The notes beneath the pieces were generated by a model. That model was not told the origin of the DNA, did not search any database, and saw only the letters and a list, made by a program, of their open reading frames with translations. Below are positions 23,974-35,377 of a DNA stretch of 64,000 nucleotides, piece after piece. A program made the position numbers and the translations under genes. Source of the DNA: Plecoglossus altivelis (Eukaryota > Chordata > Actinopteri > Osmeriformes > Plecoglossidae); contig BROE01000001.1 of NCBI GenBank assembly GCA_036571765.1, positions 4,622,254-4,686,253 on the forward strand. Reading direction: 5' to 3'. How positions within the stretch are numbered: position 1 is the stretch's first letter; every line of letters starts with the position of its first letter.

Positions 23974-26900
23974 ATGTCCACCATCAAAGGCGGCACCAAG
24001 AAGGACACCAAGATGAGGATACGAGCCTTTCCTGTAAGTGTTGGCCGGGTATTCGAGTTGGTAGACGCAGACGCCGAGACGCGAGAACCGGGGATGTCAG
24101 TAGAGGCTATTGGTAGCTTGACCCGTCCTGTAAGGTTAGCTAGCGGTGGGTATGATCATAGCTGGGTGGCTATCCCTAACCTAGCTACTTTAGCCGAAAC
24201 CAGCTGACGTTAAATACTGGGCCTGCCAAGTTGCAGCTATCTAGTACTACTAGCAGAACAAATAAACAAGCGCCCACCTTGCTACTTGATAGCTAGCAGT
24301 AACATTTACTAAAATGTCACTGACATACCTGGCTTGTTACTGTAACGTTAGCTAGCTAACGTGATTTTCTAACTCGACAGCAATTTAGTTATCCTAACTG
24401 GACGCTAGCTAGATTACCAACAAAGCTAAATGGTTAGCATGAAGTTGGTTAGAATAGCTAGCTAGCAGATAGCTACCGAAATAACTTGTTTCTTAGCTAG
24501 GTAACTAGATTAGTAATTACACGACTGCTCCAAGGGGTTGAATTGTACACTCCTGACTCTTGGATTGCTCAATAACTGCAACTACCCACCGATATAGCAA
24601 GATTGTTGTTGCGATATATGCTGTTGACAAATTAAGTTGTCCCCTGGTAGCTAGCTATCTACTGTAGTCAAGCAAGTAAGTTAGTTACCCATCAATAGCT
24701 AGCAAGCAGCGGACGTACGAGCCGATGACTGGCCGTCTGAATACGGGTACATACATTGACTGTTAAAGTAATGTTGATGCAAACATGTCATCTTAGCCAC
24801 ACTCGCACCTGACTGAACGGATGCTGCAAAAGTTGCAGCAATGCCAGTGACCCGGCTGTCGCTGCCTAATGTCTTTACCTGGACCGTCGCCAGGCAATGT
24901 AGGAGACATACAATTCTGCGCGCATACCAGTAATACTGTGGAATATTAGGATCATTTGAGATATGTGACCAAGTCTTTGGCTCTGCACTTGTCTCTAGTG
25001 TAATACCATGAAATGCGGTAAATACTTTTGTGTTCGTAATGAATGTGTCCTAACCTGCCGCCATGAAGCAACAGCTAATATGTCATGGGAAACAGGTTTT
25101 ATCTGTCAGTTACACCGCAGTCCCCTTTACTCAGGGGTCTTTATTTGCATATTAGTTGTTTCTAAATCCCGTTCAGAGTTAAAACACCAAACAGTGGAGG
25201 ACAATTAAATGTATTCGTGGGGGTTAAGCCCTCTATAAAGCCTATGAAGCTCATGTTTCATTGAAGATTCTCTCCCTCCCTGTCTCTCTCCCTTTCTCTC
25301 TCTTTCTCTCTCCCTCTCTCTCTCACCCCCGGTCTCCCTCTCCTCCCTCCCTGTCTCTCTGTCTCCCTGTCCCTCCTTTTATCCCTCTGTTTCTCTCTCT
25401 CCCTCCGTTTATCTCCCTCTGTTTTGTTTCTCCCTCTCGCTCCCTCTGTTTATCTCTCTCTCTCCCCCTGTGTCTCAGTCTCTCTCACCTCTCTTTTGGT
25501 CTCACTCTTTCACAGTGGCAATCTCAAACACAGATTAATTATGTTTAACTGCTGTCGGGGTTATTTTTAGGTGATATAGGCAGTCTTGACCTTTCTAGTT
25601 TGACGACTTTATCCAAAACTATACTGAGGTTTAGACTGGATGAGGACTGGGTGACGATGGAGGAGGCCTGTTTTTGGATCATTTTGAAGAGGATTTGGAC
25701 TTAAGGAAAGTAATCTTGTCAGGCACGAGTGGCCAGCTAAATTCAAAAAAAGGCTAGACCCAACTGATTTGTTTCTCTGTTTTTGGATTCCACTCTCATA
25801 CTGGGATTTTATACTTCTCTTCACCTAGTCTAAGACTAGTCTTTTCCTGACTGAATCTGCTCATGAATTAATGATGTGTTTATGCGCAGGCTGGCAAAAC
25901 AACTCCATCGGTTTTTTGTTTGTTTGTCTTAAGACTAGGCATGCATTCAAATCGACTTAGGCCTGATCTTGATATCGATTTGAATTCACGAAACCAAACA
26001 GACCTGTCAGACAATGGTTTTCATGTTGCTGTTTTATTTATTTATTTATTTTTAGAAATAGTTCGACGTTTCCCTTATTTTCTGTCTTTGTCAAACCACG
26101 ATGCATAGCCAGCAGACCACAACACACAATCTGAAGCCTTCTGACCACAGTTAGCCTCTTGACCATTCTAGCATCATTAGCACCACTAGCATCATCAAGT
26201 GCACACATTCACAGCCATAAACAGCTTAGTCGAACCCCCGTGACTGGTCTGTCCACTCTCAGTCTGAAGATATCCAAGCTATGCACGCTTGAGTATGCAA
26301 AGTTAAGATGAACTAACCTCCCCTCCTTTTTTCCTTCCTCTCTATCTCCTCCTCGGATCCCACCCCCCTTGTCTCTCCGTTTAGAGAGATGGATGAGAAG
26401 TACGTGAACAACATCTGGGACCTGCTGAAGAACGCCATCCAGGAGATCCAGAGGAAGAACAACAGCGGGCTGAGTTTTGAGGAGCTGTACAGGAACGCCT
26501 ACACCATGGTGCTGCACAAGCACGGGGAGAAGCTGTACACGGGCCTACGCGAGGTCGTCACCGAGCACCTCATCAACAAAGTAAACCCCCCCCCCCTCCC
26601 TCATCTCAGTTCAGTCTACTTGTGTTCTGCGAGAGGAGCCCAGATCCAGAGGTGTGGGGGAGCATGCAAGTATGAGGTCCTTGCCCGCGTGGGTGGTGGG
26701 TGGGTGGGTGGATAGATGGATGGATGGTGGATGGATGGTGGTGGGTGGGTGGGTGGTGGAGGATGGATGATGGATGGGTGGGTGGGGGTGGGTGGGGAGA
26801 TAGTGAGGGATGGGTGGGTGGATGGATTGGTGGGTGGGTGGATTGGTGGGTGGGTGGGTGGATGGATGAATGAATGGATGGGTGGGTGGGTGGATGGATG

Positions 26901-28826
26901 GATGGGTGGGTGGATTGGTGGGTGGGGTGATTCATGGCCACTCCACCAGACACATGCTAGCTAAGCCTGTGTGTCGGTGTGGATCCCATGACAACGTCCC
27001 CCCCCCTTTCCTGTAGACGGCAAACATCTTGCTCTTGTGCACCCTGACCTGCAGCCCCCTCCTGTGGCCAGCCCCTGTCATAGACAGGTCGCTGGCGTCT
27101 CTACCACCTATGAATATTACATGGAACTCCTTGTGTCCAGACGGCAGACAGTGATGGGTCATTAGCCTCACTTGATGTCAGCCCTTCCCTCCCTGGCTGT
27201 ATTGAGGGCAGAGCTGTATTTGAATACTCTCTCAGGTTCTTGGATCTGTCTTCTCTCTCTCTCTCTCTTCTATACCTCATCTCTACCTCTTCAACCTGCT
27301 TGTCTGCTCAGTGTTGTGGGTCAGACTAGGTAGAACCGGCATGCTGGCTTGTCGCAATAATTTACTGGCTGCCGGGAACATAGTCTCGTCTAGTAATGCA
27401 TCCATTCAACACTTGTAGAAATGTTTGATTACTGCCCGCTGACAACTGCAAACAGCCTACTAATTGAACTGGAACTCATGGGATTGATTCCTCTCACCCT
27501 ACACCTCTCTGTTTCTCTCCTCCCTCTCCTCTCTCTCCTCGTCCATTCTCCTCCCTCCCTCCCTCTCCCTCTCTCTCCCTCGCTCTCTCCCTCTCCCTCT
27601 CTCTCTCTCTCTCTCCCTTCTGCAGGTGCGAGAAGACGTACTGAACTCGTTAAACAACAACTTCCTGCAGACGTTGAATCAGGCGTGGAACGACCACCAG
27701 ACAGCCATGGTGATGATCAGAGACATCCTCATGTACATGGTGGGTGGCCTGACAGGCGTCTCAGTCTGTCGGTCTGTCTGTCTATCTGTGTTTTTGTGTG
27801 TGTGTGTGTCTGTGTCTGTGTGTCTGTCTGTGTGTGTCTGTGTGTGTGTCTGTGTCTGTGTGTGTGTCTGTGTGTGTGTGTGTGTGTGTCTGTGTGTGTG
27901 TGTGTCTGTGTGTGTGTGTCTGTGTGTGTGTGTCTGTGTGTGTATCTGTGTTTTGCTGCTTTTCCAATATCTCTGCCGCCATCCAACAGATTCCTCCCCC
28001 TGGAGTGTTGGTCCCTGATTTAAAGGATGCCCTTCTGCTGTGACAGACTGACCTCTCTGCACTCTCCATATCTTCACCTAGCCAGGTTCTGCTGGAACAA
28101 AAGCTTCTGTTGTTTTACTTTTGGACCGTTTTGTTGGGCAACTGGGAAGTCTGCTTGATTTACTGTAGCAGCACTGTTCGTGCGTGCGTGCGTGCGTGCG
28201 TGAGTGAGTGTGTGTGTGTGTGTGAGTGCGTGTGCGTGAGTGCTGTACATACCCTGGAGAGACCGGGTTTTCTCAGGGGAATGTTTTGGCCAACTCTTTC
28301 TCTCATCTCCCACTCTCTCTCCTACTCTGTTTCTCTCACACACATGCATGCTCTCTTTCCTGCTACCTCTCTCTCATTTCCAATCCTCTCTCTTCTACTC
28401 TCTCTCATGTCCTACTCTCTCTCTCCCTCTCTCTCATCTCAGACCCTTTATCCTATTCTCTCTCTCTCCTACTCCCTCTCTCTACTACTCCCTCTCTCTC
28501 ATCTCAGACCCTTTCTCCTACTCCCTCTCTCTCCTACTCCCTTTCTCTCCTACTTTCTCTCTCCTACTCCCTTTCTCTCCTACTTTCTCTCTCCTACTCC
28601 CTCTCTCTCCTACACCCTCTCTCTCCTACTCCCTCTCTCTCCTACTCCCTCTCTCTCCTACTCCCTCTCTCTCCTACTCCCTCTCTCTCCTACTCCCTCT
28701 CTCTCCCTCCTTGGGCAGCAGGGCTTGTGTTACCAAGCCTGCATGTCCTCATGTTGTTGGCTGGGCAGTCCCTAGAACTAACCGACTGACCTTAGCCCTT
28801 TCAAGAGACCAGTGGGGAAATGACAG

Positions 28827-28857
<31 letters not shown>

Positions 28858-31800
28858 TCACCCGCTCTCTTTCTTTCTCCCTGCTATTCTTCCTGAGCAT
28901 ATGCTAAGGCTGGTCACCAGTTGAGCTGACATGATAACTCGGGCTGGAGTCGTGTGTGAGGAGGCAGCCAGGCATGTCTTCAGATATGCTCCCAGTGTAG
29001 CTCCCCTCACTCGCCATCCCCGCCCACACAGTTGCGCCCGCGCTGGCGTCCTACCTTTTTTTTGTTTTTTTTGTGCATAACCTGCAGTCGAGCCGCGTAG
29101 CATTATGTAAGGTACACGGACAGCTGCCTGCGTGGAAGCTGTTGGGTGTCTCTCCTCCCCCCCCCGCAGTGGTTCACTCCTGCTCTCTCCCCACCTTGCT
29201 CTCCAGGACCGCGTGTACGTGCAGCAGAACAACGTGGAGAACGTCTACAACCTGGGCCTCATCATCTTCAGAGACCAGGTGGTCCGCTACGGCTGCATCC
29301 GAGACCACCTCCGGCAGACCCTGCTGGACATGATCGCCCGGGAGAGGAAGGGCGAGGTGGTGGACAGGTGAGGGGGGGCGGGGGCTCCCCGCCCGCCTGG
29401 GTTGTCATAGCGATGGCCTGCGGCGTAGCTTCGGAAGGCCTGTGGGAGATGCAGCCTGATGCGAATGTTTTGGCTTGAGGACAGGCCCAGGTTTAATCGT
29501 TTTTGTGTGTGTGCTTGTGTGCTTGCGCACGCGTGTGTGTCTGCGTGTGTGTGTGTCTGCGTGTGTGTGCGTGCGTGTGTGTTTGTTCCACAGGGGAGCG
29601 ATCAGAAACGCCTGTCAGATGCTAATGATCCTTGGCTTGGAGGGCCGGTCTGTATACGAGGAGGATTTCGAGGCTCCTTTCTTAGAAATGTCGGCAGAAT
29701 TCTTCCAGGTGGGTCGCGTGAAGACCACCCCCATCACACCCTCCTTCCCAACCCCAGGAGACATAACTACTGTTGACTGGAGTGTGTCGTCTCCGTAGAG
29801 AAACGTGTTTACGCCACCAGAACGATTCGGCCGACCGTCTCCTTGAAAACGGACAGTTTGGCGCCGCTGTTTTTGAAATGGCTCCGTTCTCTCACTGCAC
29901 GTAGAGAGAGAGCTCAACAAAGGCACGAACGCGTTCGGAATATTTAGACATTCAAAAACGCGATTGTTTTGCATTATGCCATCGTGCGCATGATTAAGCG
30001 GCAGGGTAAGAAGTGTATCCATGGAAAACAAGACAAGTAATAGCTCATTTACATTTCATCTCTATGCAAATCCCACTCATGGGAGGTTTATAGGAACAGG
30101 TCGATCTGTTAGTCTTAAAAAGGAAGGATATTTTTGTATATTTGATAGGGTTTCTAGAGTATGCATGGGTAAGTGGACCAAAACAAAAACAGAACTTCAC
30201 CCAAAACTGGAAGAAGAGGGTGTCTATTGTGCCCCTGAAACCCTGAGCCAGCGCCCCTCCTTCTGCCCCCCCTCCTCCCCTCCCCCCTCCTCCCCTCTCC
30301 CCCCNNNNNNNNNNNNNNNNNNNNNNNNNNNNNNNNNNNNNNNNNNNNNNNNNNNNNNNNNNNNNNNNNNNNNNNNNNNNNNNNNNNNNNNNNNNNNNNN
30401 NNNNNNNNNNNNNNNNNNNNNNNNNNNNNNNNNNNNNNNNNNNNNNNNNNNNNNNNNNNNNNNNNNNNNNNNNNNNNNNNNNNNNNNNNNNNNNNNNNNN
30501 NNNNNNNNNNNNNNNNNNNNNNNNNNNNNNNNNNNNNNNNNNNNNNNNNNNNNNNNNNNNNNNNNNNNNNNNNNNNNNNNNNNNNNNNNNNNNNNNNNNN
30601 NNNNNNNNNNNNNNNNNNNNNNNNNNNNNNNNNNNNNNNNNNNNNNNNNNNNNNNNNNNNNNNNNNNNNNNNNNNNNNNNNNNNNNNNNNNNNNNNNNNN
30701 NNNNNNNNNNNNNNNNNNNNNNNNNNATCCAGGTACCCTTACCCTAACCCTGTAGACTACATCCAGGTACCCTAACCTTAACTCTAACCCTGTAGATTAC
30801 ATCCAGGTACCCTAACTTTAACTCTTATCCCAACGCTGTAGACTACATTCTTTTATGCTCCGTAGTTATAAATGTACACAGATCATGTGGGCTTCCCATC
30901 AGACAGGAAATGACACGATTGGTTAAAACGTGGTTCAGGTTGAGCTAAACTCCTCCTCCTCTGGTTGTGTTGTGGTTGTTTGCTAGGGTCTGCTGGACCT
31001 GAAGACCCGCTTCGACCGCTTCCTCCTGGAGTCCTTCAACAATGACCGCCTTTTCAAGCAGACCATCGCCGGGGACTTTGAGTACTTCCTGAATCTCAAC
31101 TCGCGCTCGCCGGAATACCTGTCCCTCTTCATCGATGACAAGCTCAAGAAAGGGGTCAAAGGGGTGAGTGAGCGCTCGCGAGGGGCGTGTCTACCGCTCG
31201 TCGCATGACGCTAGGAAGCCACACTTGGATAGTCTATCAGATGCTGGAAGCTCTGAGCGTTAAAGGCGGTCTGTCCAGTCGAATGTTGGACGGACGCCGT
31301 TCAGGAAATATTCGGCAAGAGCTTTGTGTCTGAGTGCCTTGATTTAAAGCATGATTTGGATTCTGCACGCTCTAAGCACTCCCAAAGTGGCCTGTGTGCG
31401 ATGGTCACAGTCCCAGTTCCTGTGTGTGTGTTCAGCTAACAGAGCAGGAGGTGGAGTCCATCCTGGACAAGGCCATGGTCCTGTTCAGGTTCATGCAGGA
31501 GAAGGACGTGTTTGAGCGCTACTACAAGCAGCACCTGGCTCGCAGACTGCTCACCAACAAGAGCGTCTCTGACGACTCGGAGAAGAACATGATCTCCAAG
31601 CTCAAGGTGAGGCTAGGGGACGGAGGGATGGTGTGTGTGCGCGTGTGTGCGTGTGTGTTTGTGTGTGTGTGTGCGCGTCACTCACTGTCACTCACTGTTC
31701 CCCTGCGTGTGTTTGCGTGCAGACGGAGTGCGGTTGTCAGTTCACCTCTAAACTGGAAGGGATGTTCCGAGACATGAGCATCTCCAACACCACCATGGAT

Positions 31801-34233
31801 GAGTTCAGACAGCACCTGCAGTCCACAGGGGTAAGAGTACCAGCTGACCCTGCACACCACGGTCACGTTCAGGAGGGGGAGGGGTCACCAGGCTCAGGCA
31901 ACATAGACCCTGCACACCACGGTCACGTTCAGGAGGGAGGGGTCACCAGGCTCAGGCAACATTCTCAAGGGGGTTTAGAAGACTGAGGAAAGTCAAGCTA
32001 GCTGTTTGTAACATAGTGAAATCATGCTCGGCTAAAGTTGGTCTTAAGGTTTGCCAAAAAGGCATACCAAATACTGAGATATTTTAAAGGTCACATTTTT
32101 GCGACTATTCAACTTTTAACTCATTGTTAAGCTGATATTGTCATTCGAATCCAAAATTTAAAAAAAGTTGTACCATGTTTGGAACAAATGCTAAATGGAA
32201 ATATGGAAGTAGTGTTTTCCGACAACTTGACCCTTTTATATATCGACCTAAACTTTTGCTTATTTTTAGTGATTTATTTACAGAATATAATGAACCTATA
32301 TAATTCACTAACTCCTCCCTTCCAGGTGTCCCTAGGAGGAGTTGACCTCACAGTCAGAGTCCTCACCACTGGCTATTGGCCAACACAATCGGCCACACCC
32401 AAATGCACCATCCCCCCCTCCCCTAGACACGCCTTTGAGGTGTTCAGAAGGTAGGAGGCCTATACAAGTATATTTATAACGCACCTCATACTGTGTGTAT
32501 ACATACTATATAGCCGGTACGAAATACACGATATACACCGTTTAATTTCTTCAGTGAATTGTACCAGTTGGATATGTTGGGAGTGCTGGCCAACATGGGA
32601 GTGTGTGTGCTTTGTCCTCCAGGTTCTACCTAGCCAAACACAGTGGCAGGCAGCTCACTCTCCAGCACCACATGGGCTCTGCTGACCTCAACGCCACCTT
32701 CTATGGGCCCATTAAGAAGGTACGGCATAGGGCACGCCAGCCACAATGACCAAGATACTGTCTGTCCCTTTCCTGTCTGTCTGCCTGCCTGTCTGTCTAC
32801 AGTCTGTATGTCCCTTTCCTGTCTGTCCTTTTCCTGTCTGTCTACAGTCTGTCTGTCCCTTTCCTGTCTGTCTATCCCTTTCCTGTTAGTCTGTCCATTT
32901 CCTGTCTATCCTTTTCCTGTCTGTCTGTCCTTTTCCAGTCTGTCTGTCCCTTTCCTGTCTGTCTGTGTCCTGTGCTCCCATACCAGCTGTGTGAATTCAA
33001 TGACCAGAAAGCATGATCAGCGTGATATTAAGGAACAAACGGGTTATTTCCTCCATCTTTCTCTCTCATGTCGCCTCTCCTGTCGTTCCCTCTGTTCCTC
33101 TCTCTGCCCGCATGTCCCAGGAGGATGGGTCGGAGGTGGGGGTGGGCGGGGCCCAGGTGACAGGCTCCAACACCAGGAAGCACATCCTGCAGGTGTCCAC
33201 CTTCCAGATGACCATCCTCATGCTGTTCAACAACCGGGAGAAGTCCACCTTCGAGGTAGAGTCTGGTGTAGCACGCATACGCACGCACGCACACACACAC
33301 ACACTTGCCCTCTGTCAGTCACTCTTCCCGTACTTTTTTTTTCCGAAGAGCTGGAAATGTTTGGTGTCCAGTGTCCACATTTGAACCTCTCCCCTCCCTC
33401 CTGCAGGAGATCCAGCAGGAGACAGACATCCCTGAGCGGGAGCTGGTGCGGGCGCTGCAGTCTCTGGCCTGCGGGAAGCCCACCCAGCGTGTGCTCACCA
33501 AGGAGCCCAAGTCCAAGGAGATCGAGAACGGCCACGTGTTTACAGTCAACGATCAGTTCACCTCCAAACTGCACAGAGTCAAAATCCAGACAGGTGGGTG
33601 TCCTTCGTGTTACTCGGACTTCCTGTGCATGGTCCCCCCCCCCCCCCCATACTACACCGGTACTGACGGAACCCCTGTATGCCCCTCCCCCCGCCCCTTC
33701 AGTGGCCGCTAAACAGGGGGAGTCAGACCCCGAGAGGAAGGAGACCCGGCAGAAGGTGGACGACGACAGGAAGCATGAGATCGAGGCGGCCATCGTCCGC
33801 ATCATGAAGTCCAGGAAGAAGATGCAGCACAACGTCCTGGTAGCAGAGGTGCGTGGGCTACCGGTCGCTGTCACGCTCGGTGCAGTCGCTGCTGTCTCAC
33901 ACCCACAGCATTGTTCCCTTTTGCTTCAAAATAGCTCTGCTGTTACAATCAACATTTGTCAATCTTGCCTCTTTCATTCCGCGTCGTCCAATCGCTGCCC
34001 TGTAACGAGCGGGCTAAGCGGCCTGGCGCGAAGCTTCACGCGTGGGTTTGCGTTTCTTCGTTGTCTTGAGGGGGTTTGTTTGTGTTCCCGCCCCTCCCCA
34101 GGTGACCCAGCAGCTGCGAGCGCGTTTCCTGCCCAGCCCCGTGGTCATCAAGAAGCGCATAGAAGGACTAATAGAGAGAGAATACCTGGCACGGACACCA
34201 GAGGACCGCAAAGTCTACACCTACGTAGCATAA
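23974..34233 (+). CDS. cul3: Cullin-3, BTB-type ubiquitin ligase scaffold (one region in assembly gap)
   Basis: Cul3 is the scaffold of CRL3 ubiquitin ligases: its N-terminal part binds BTB adaptors and its C-terminal part binds Rbx1. Coding exons: 23974-24033, 26389-26580, 27626-27739, 29207-29367, 29594-29708, [gap 30305-30726], 30987-31163, 31436-31606, 31723-31830, 32326-32450, 32623-32719, 33121-33255, 33407-33593, 33703-33848, 34102-34233. All joins keep frame across GT-AG introns. They give 639 residues, nearly identical to vertebrate Cul3 (about 768). The ~125 missing residues, from after SAEFFQ to NPVDYIQ, fall at the gap. Visible landmarks are the N-terminal IRAFP extension, the cullin homology region in exons after the gap, the neddylation segment IVRIMKSRKK (exon 33703-33848) and the C-terminal YLARTPEDRKVYTYVA. 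The Met-Thr pair before MDEKY in mammalian Cul3 is absent with the only in-frame acceptor. Confidence 0.97.
24034..26388 (+). other. cul3 intron 1, with AGCTAGCT-rich 5' portion
   Basis: No second gene was found. The first ~660 bases (24040-24700) are crowded with AGCTAGCT, TAGCTAGC and TAACGTTA words. TC-rich low-complexity sequence lies at 25267-25500. Confidence 0.7.
26690..26935 (+). repeat. GGGT/GGAT minisatellite in cul3 intron 2
   Basis: An irregular array of GGTG, GGGT and GGAT tetramers begins about 110 bases after exon 2. The G-rich strand is the transcribed-sense strand and has many runs of three G's spaced by one base. Confidence 0.93.
27510..27625 (+). repeat. TC-rich microsatellite forming the exon 3 polypyrimidine tract of cul3
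   Basis: CTCTCC/CTCCCT units run directly into the CTTCTGCAG acceptor of cul3 exon 3. Confidence 0.9.
27765..27950 (+). repeat. (GTGTCT)n / (GT)n repeat after cul3 exon 3
   Basis: CTGT units followed by GT runs interrupted by CT start about 25 bases after the exon 3 donor. Confidence 0.93.
28375..28705 (+). repeat. 15-bp pyrimidine minisatellite in cul3 intron 3
   Basis: About 20 copies of a TCTCTCCTACTCCC-type unit, including two near-identical longer blocks with CTCATCTCAGACCC near 28433 and 28497. Confidence 0.9.
30305..30726. other. Assembly gap (422 N) inside cul3
   Basis: The gap lies between cul3 exons 29594-29708 and 30987-31163. It replaces the exon or exons coding for about 125 residues. 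It is bounded on the left by a C/T-rich tract and on the right by a tandem array that repeats the 3' end of the missing exon. Confidence 0.99.
30727..30860 (+). repeat. Tandem array containing the NPVDYIQ exon end and its splice donor
   Basis: Four successive units contain, in whole or part, the codons for N-P-V-D-Y-I-Q. The first three are followed at once by a GTACCC donor. The copies are: a partial one at 30727-30732 (bordering the gap), a full one at 30746-30766, a full one at 30786-30806 with a synonymous Asp codon, and a decayed one at 30832-30850. Copy spacings are 34, 40 and 46 bases. The filler consists of CCCTAA/CTTAAC-like hexamers. Confidence 0.88.
31846..31963 (+). repeat. 60-bp direct duplication in cul3 intron
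   Basis: The unit beginning GACCCTGCACACCACGGTC occurs at 31846 and 31906. The second copy is almost identical apart from a 2-base shortening of a G-rich run. Confidence 0.95.
32755..32970 (+). repeat. CTGTCTGTCCCTTTCC minisatellite in cul3 intron
   Basis: Imperfect copies of a CTGTCTGTCC(C/T)TTTC unit fill about 200 bases between exons 32623-32719 and 33121-33255. Confidence 0.88.
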
Positions 34234-34799
34234 GAGCAAGGGGGATGAGAGGGAGAGAGAGAGAGAGAGAGAGAGAGGGGGAGGAGAGACAGGAGAAGGT
34301 GTGTTTTTTTTTGTTTTTGTTTCTGGACTGTTGTTCGCATGGACTGGGAAGTTCCTTTTAAAAGATAAACGCCGGTAAGCTGACTCATCACCCCTTACAG
34401 AAAAAAAAGCTAAAGTGAAATAAAACCAGATGTAAACGGATGAATAAAATGTCAACGAAAAACCCCCAAGTGGTCGTAAGATGATTTGTTAAATCCAGGC
34501 CCCCCCCCAACACACACTCCCCGCCCCCGCGCCCCCCCCCCCACACACACACAAACTTCTCGCCACCACCACCCCCACCCACCCTCACACAAGAGTATCA
34601 ACACGATACAGGTAGATTCAGCAGCTTCAAGCTTTTCACTGTTTTACCCTTGTAGAGATCAACCTTATAAAGAATCCCTTGGGAAAAATGTGAATGCGCC
34701 ACATTATTTTTTTTTTGTTTTCAATACTGTACAAAAAATGAGAAAATGAATTATTAAAAACAAAATAAAAACGGCAAATGTGGATTGCTACAAAAAGGA

Positions 34800-34805
34800 A
34801 ATAAA
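34800..34805 (+). terminator. cul3 poly(A) signal (most distal of several)
   Basis: AATAAA occurs at 34419, 34443, 34764 and 34800, all after the cul3 stop codon at 34231-34233. Alternative 3' ends of about 190 to 580 bases of 3'UTR are therefore possible. Confidence 0.6.
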
Positions 34806-35377
34806 AATATTCAATATTGACATGCGTCCCCGGTTTCCCTGTTTCACGCATTTACTCGTCGAATCCATTTCAGACGCATGACTCGACTTTCGAAGAAGCA
34901 ACAGTATCTGATCAAGAACTGGCAAATAACCTGATTCATTTGATATTCATTTAATCATGTGGGAAAAACATGGTTTTAATCAGAGCAGTGTCTCCCAACA
35001 GCCCATCTGAATGAGACACTTTCTTGACTTGATGTCATCGGGTTGAGCCGCTGTTGTGACACTGCACCTTCAATTTGATCTGTCCCAATCACATAATCAT
35101 GTCTGCATTAGCGGCATTGATTTTAGTTGCAAAACGGTCCCAAATATAATTAGCTATGGTAATGTCTTTTTTTAGACTTGACCAGTGGTGTATTAGAATA
35201 ATCACCAGATCACACAACTGGGTCAGGCTGCTTGCAATGAATTGGCCAAATATTTTTAATGCTCAATTAGACCACATGAATAGCCTGCAAGAAGCTGCAC
35301 AGCCCACAGTGATACAGAGATGCACATATCTATTCTGGGTAAGTGGTGTCTGGGTCAAATCTCAGCATGGCCTTTCA

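Noticed and set aside
28110..28896. Overlapping plus-strand ORFs of about 190-220 codons, Ser-Leu-Pro rich
   Set aside because: They come from the 15-bp pyrimidine minisatellite in cul3 intron 3, which stays open in three frames.
30021..30755. 244-codon ORF across the N gap
   Set aside because: It is open only because N is untranslated as unknown; it has no homology and lies in cul3 intron sequence.
30735..30830. Interstitial telomere repeat, because of CCCTAACCCT words
   Set aside because: The hexamers are few, degenerate and embedded in a larger unit that copies the cul3 exon end, so this is not a telomeric tract.
32643..34361. Long plus-strand ORF of 572 codons
   Set aside because: It runs through several cul3 exons and introns in a different frame. 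The translation is low-complexity, and the true exons with correct splice signals account for the region.
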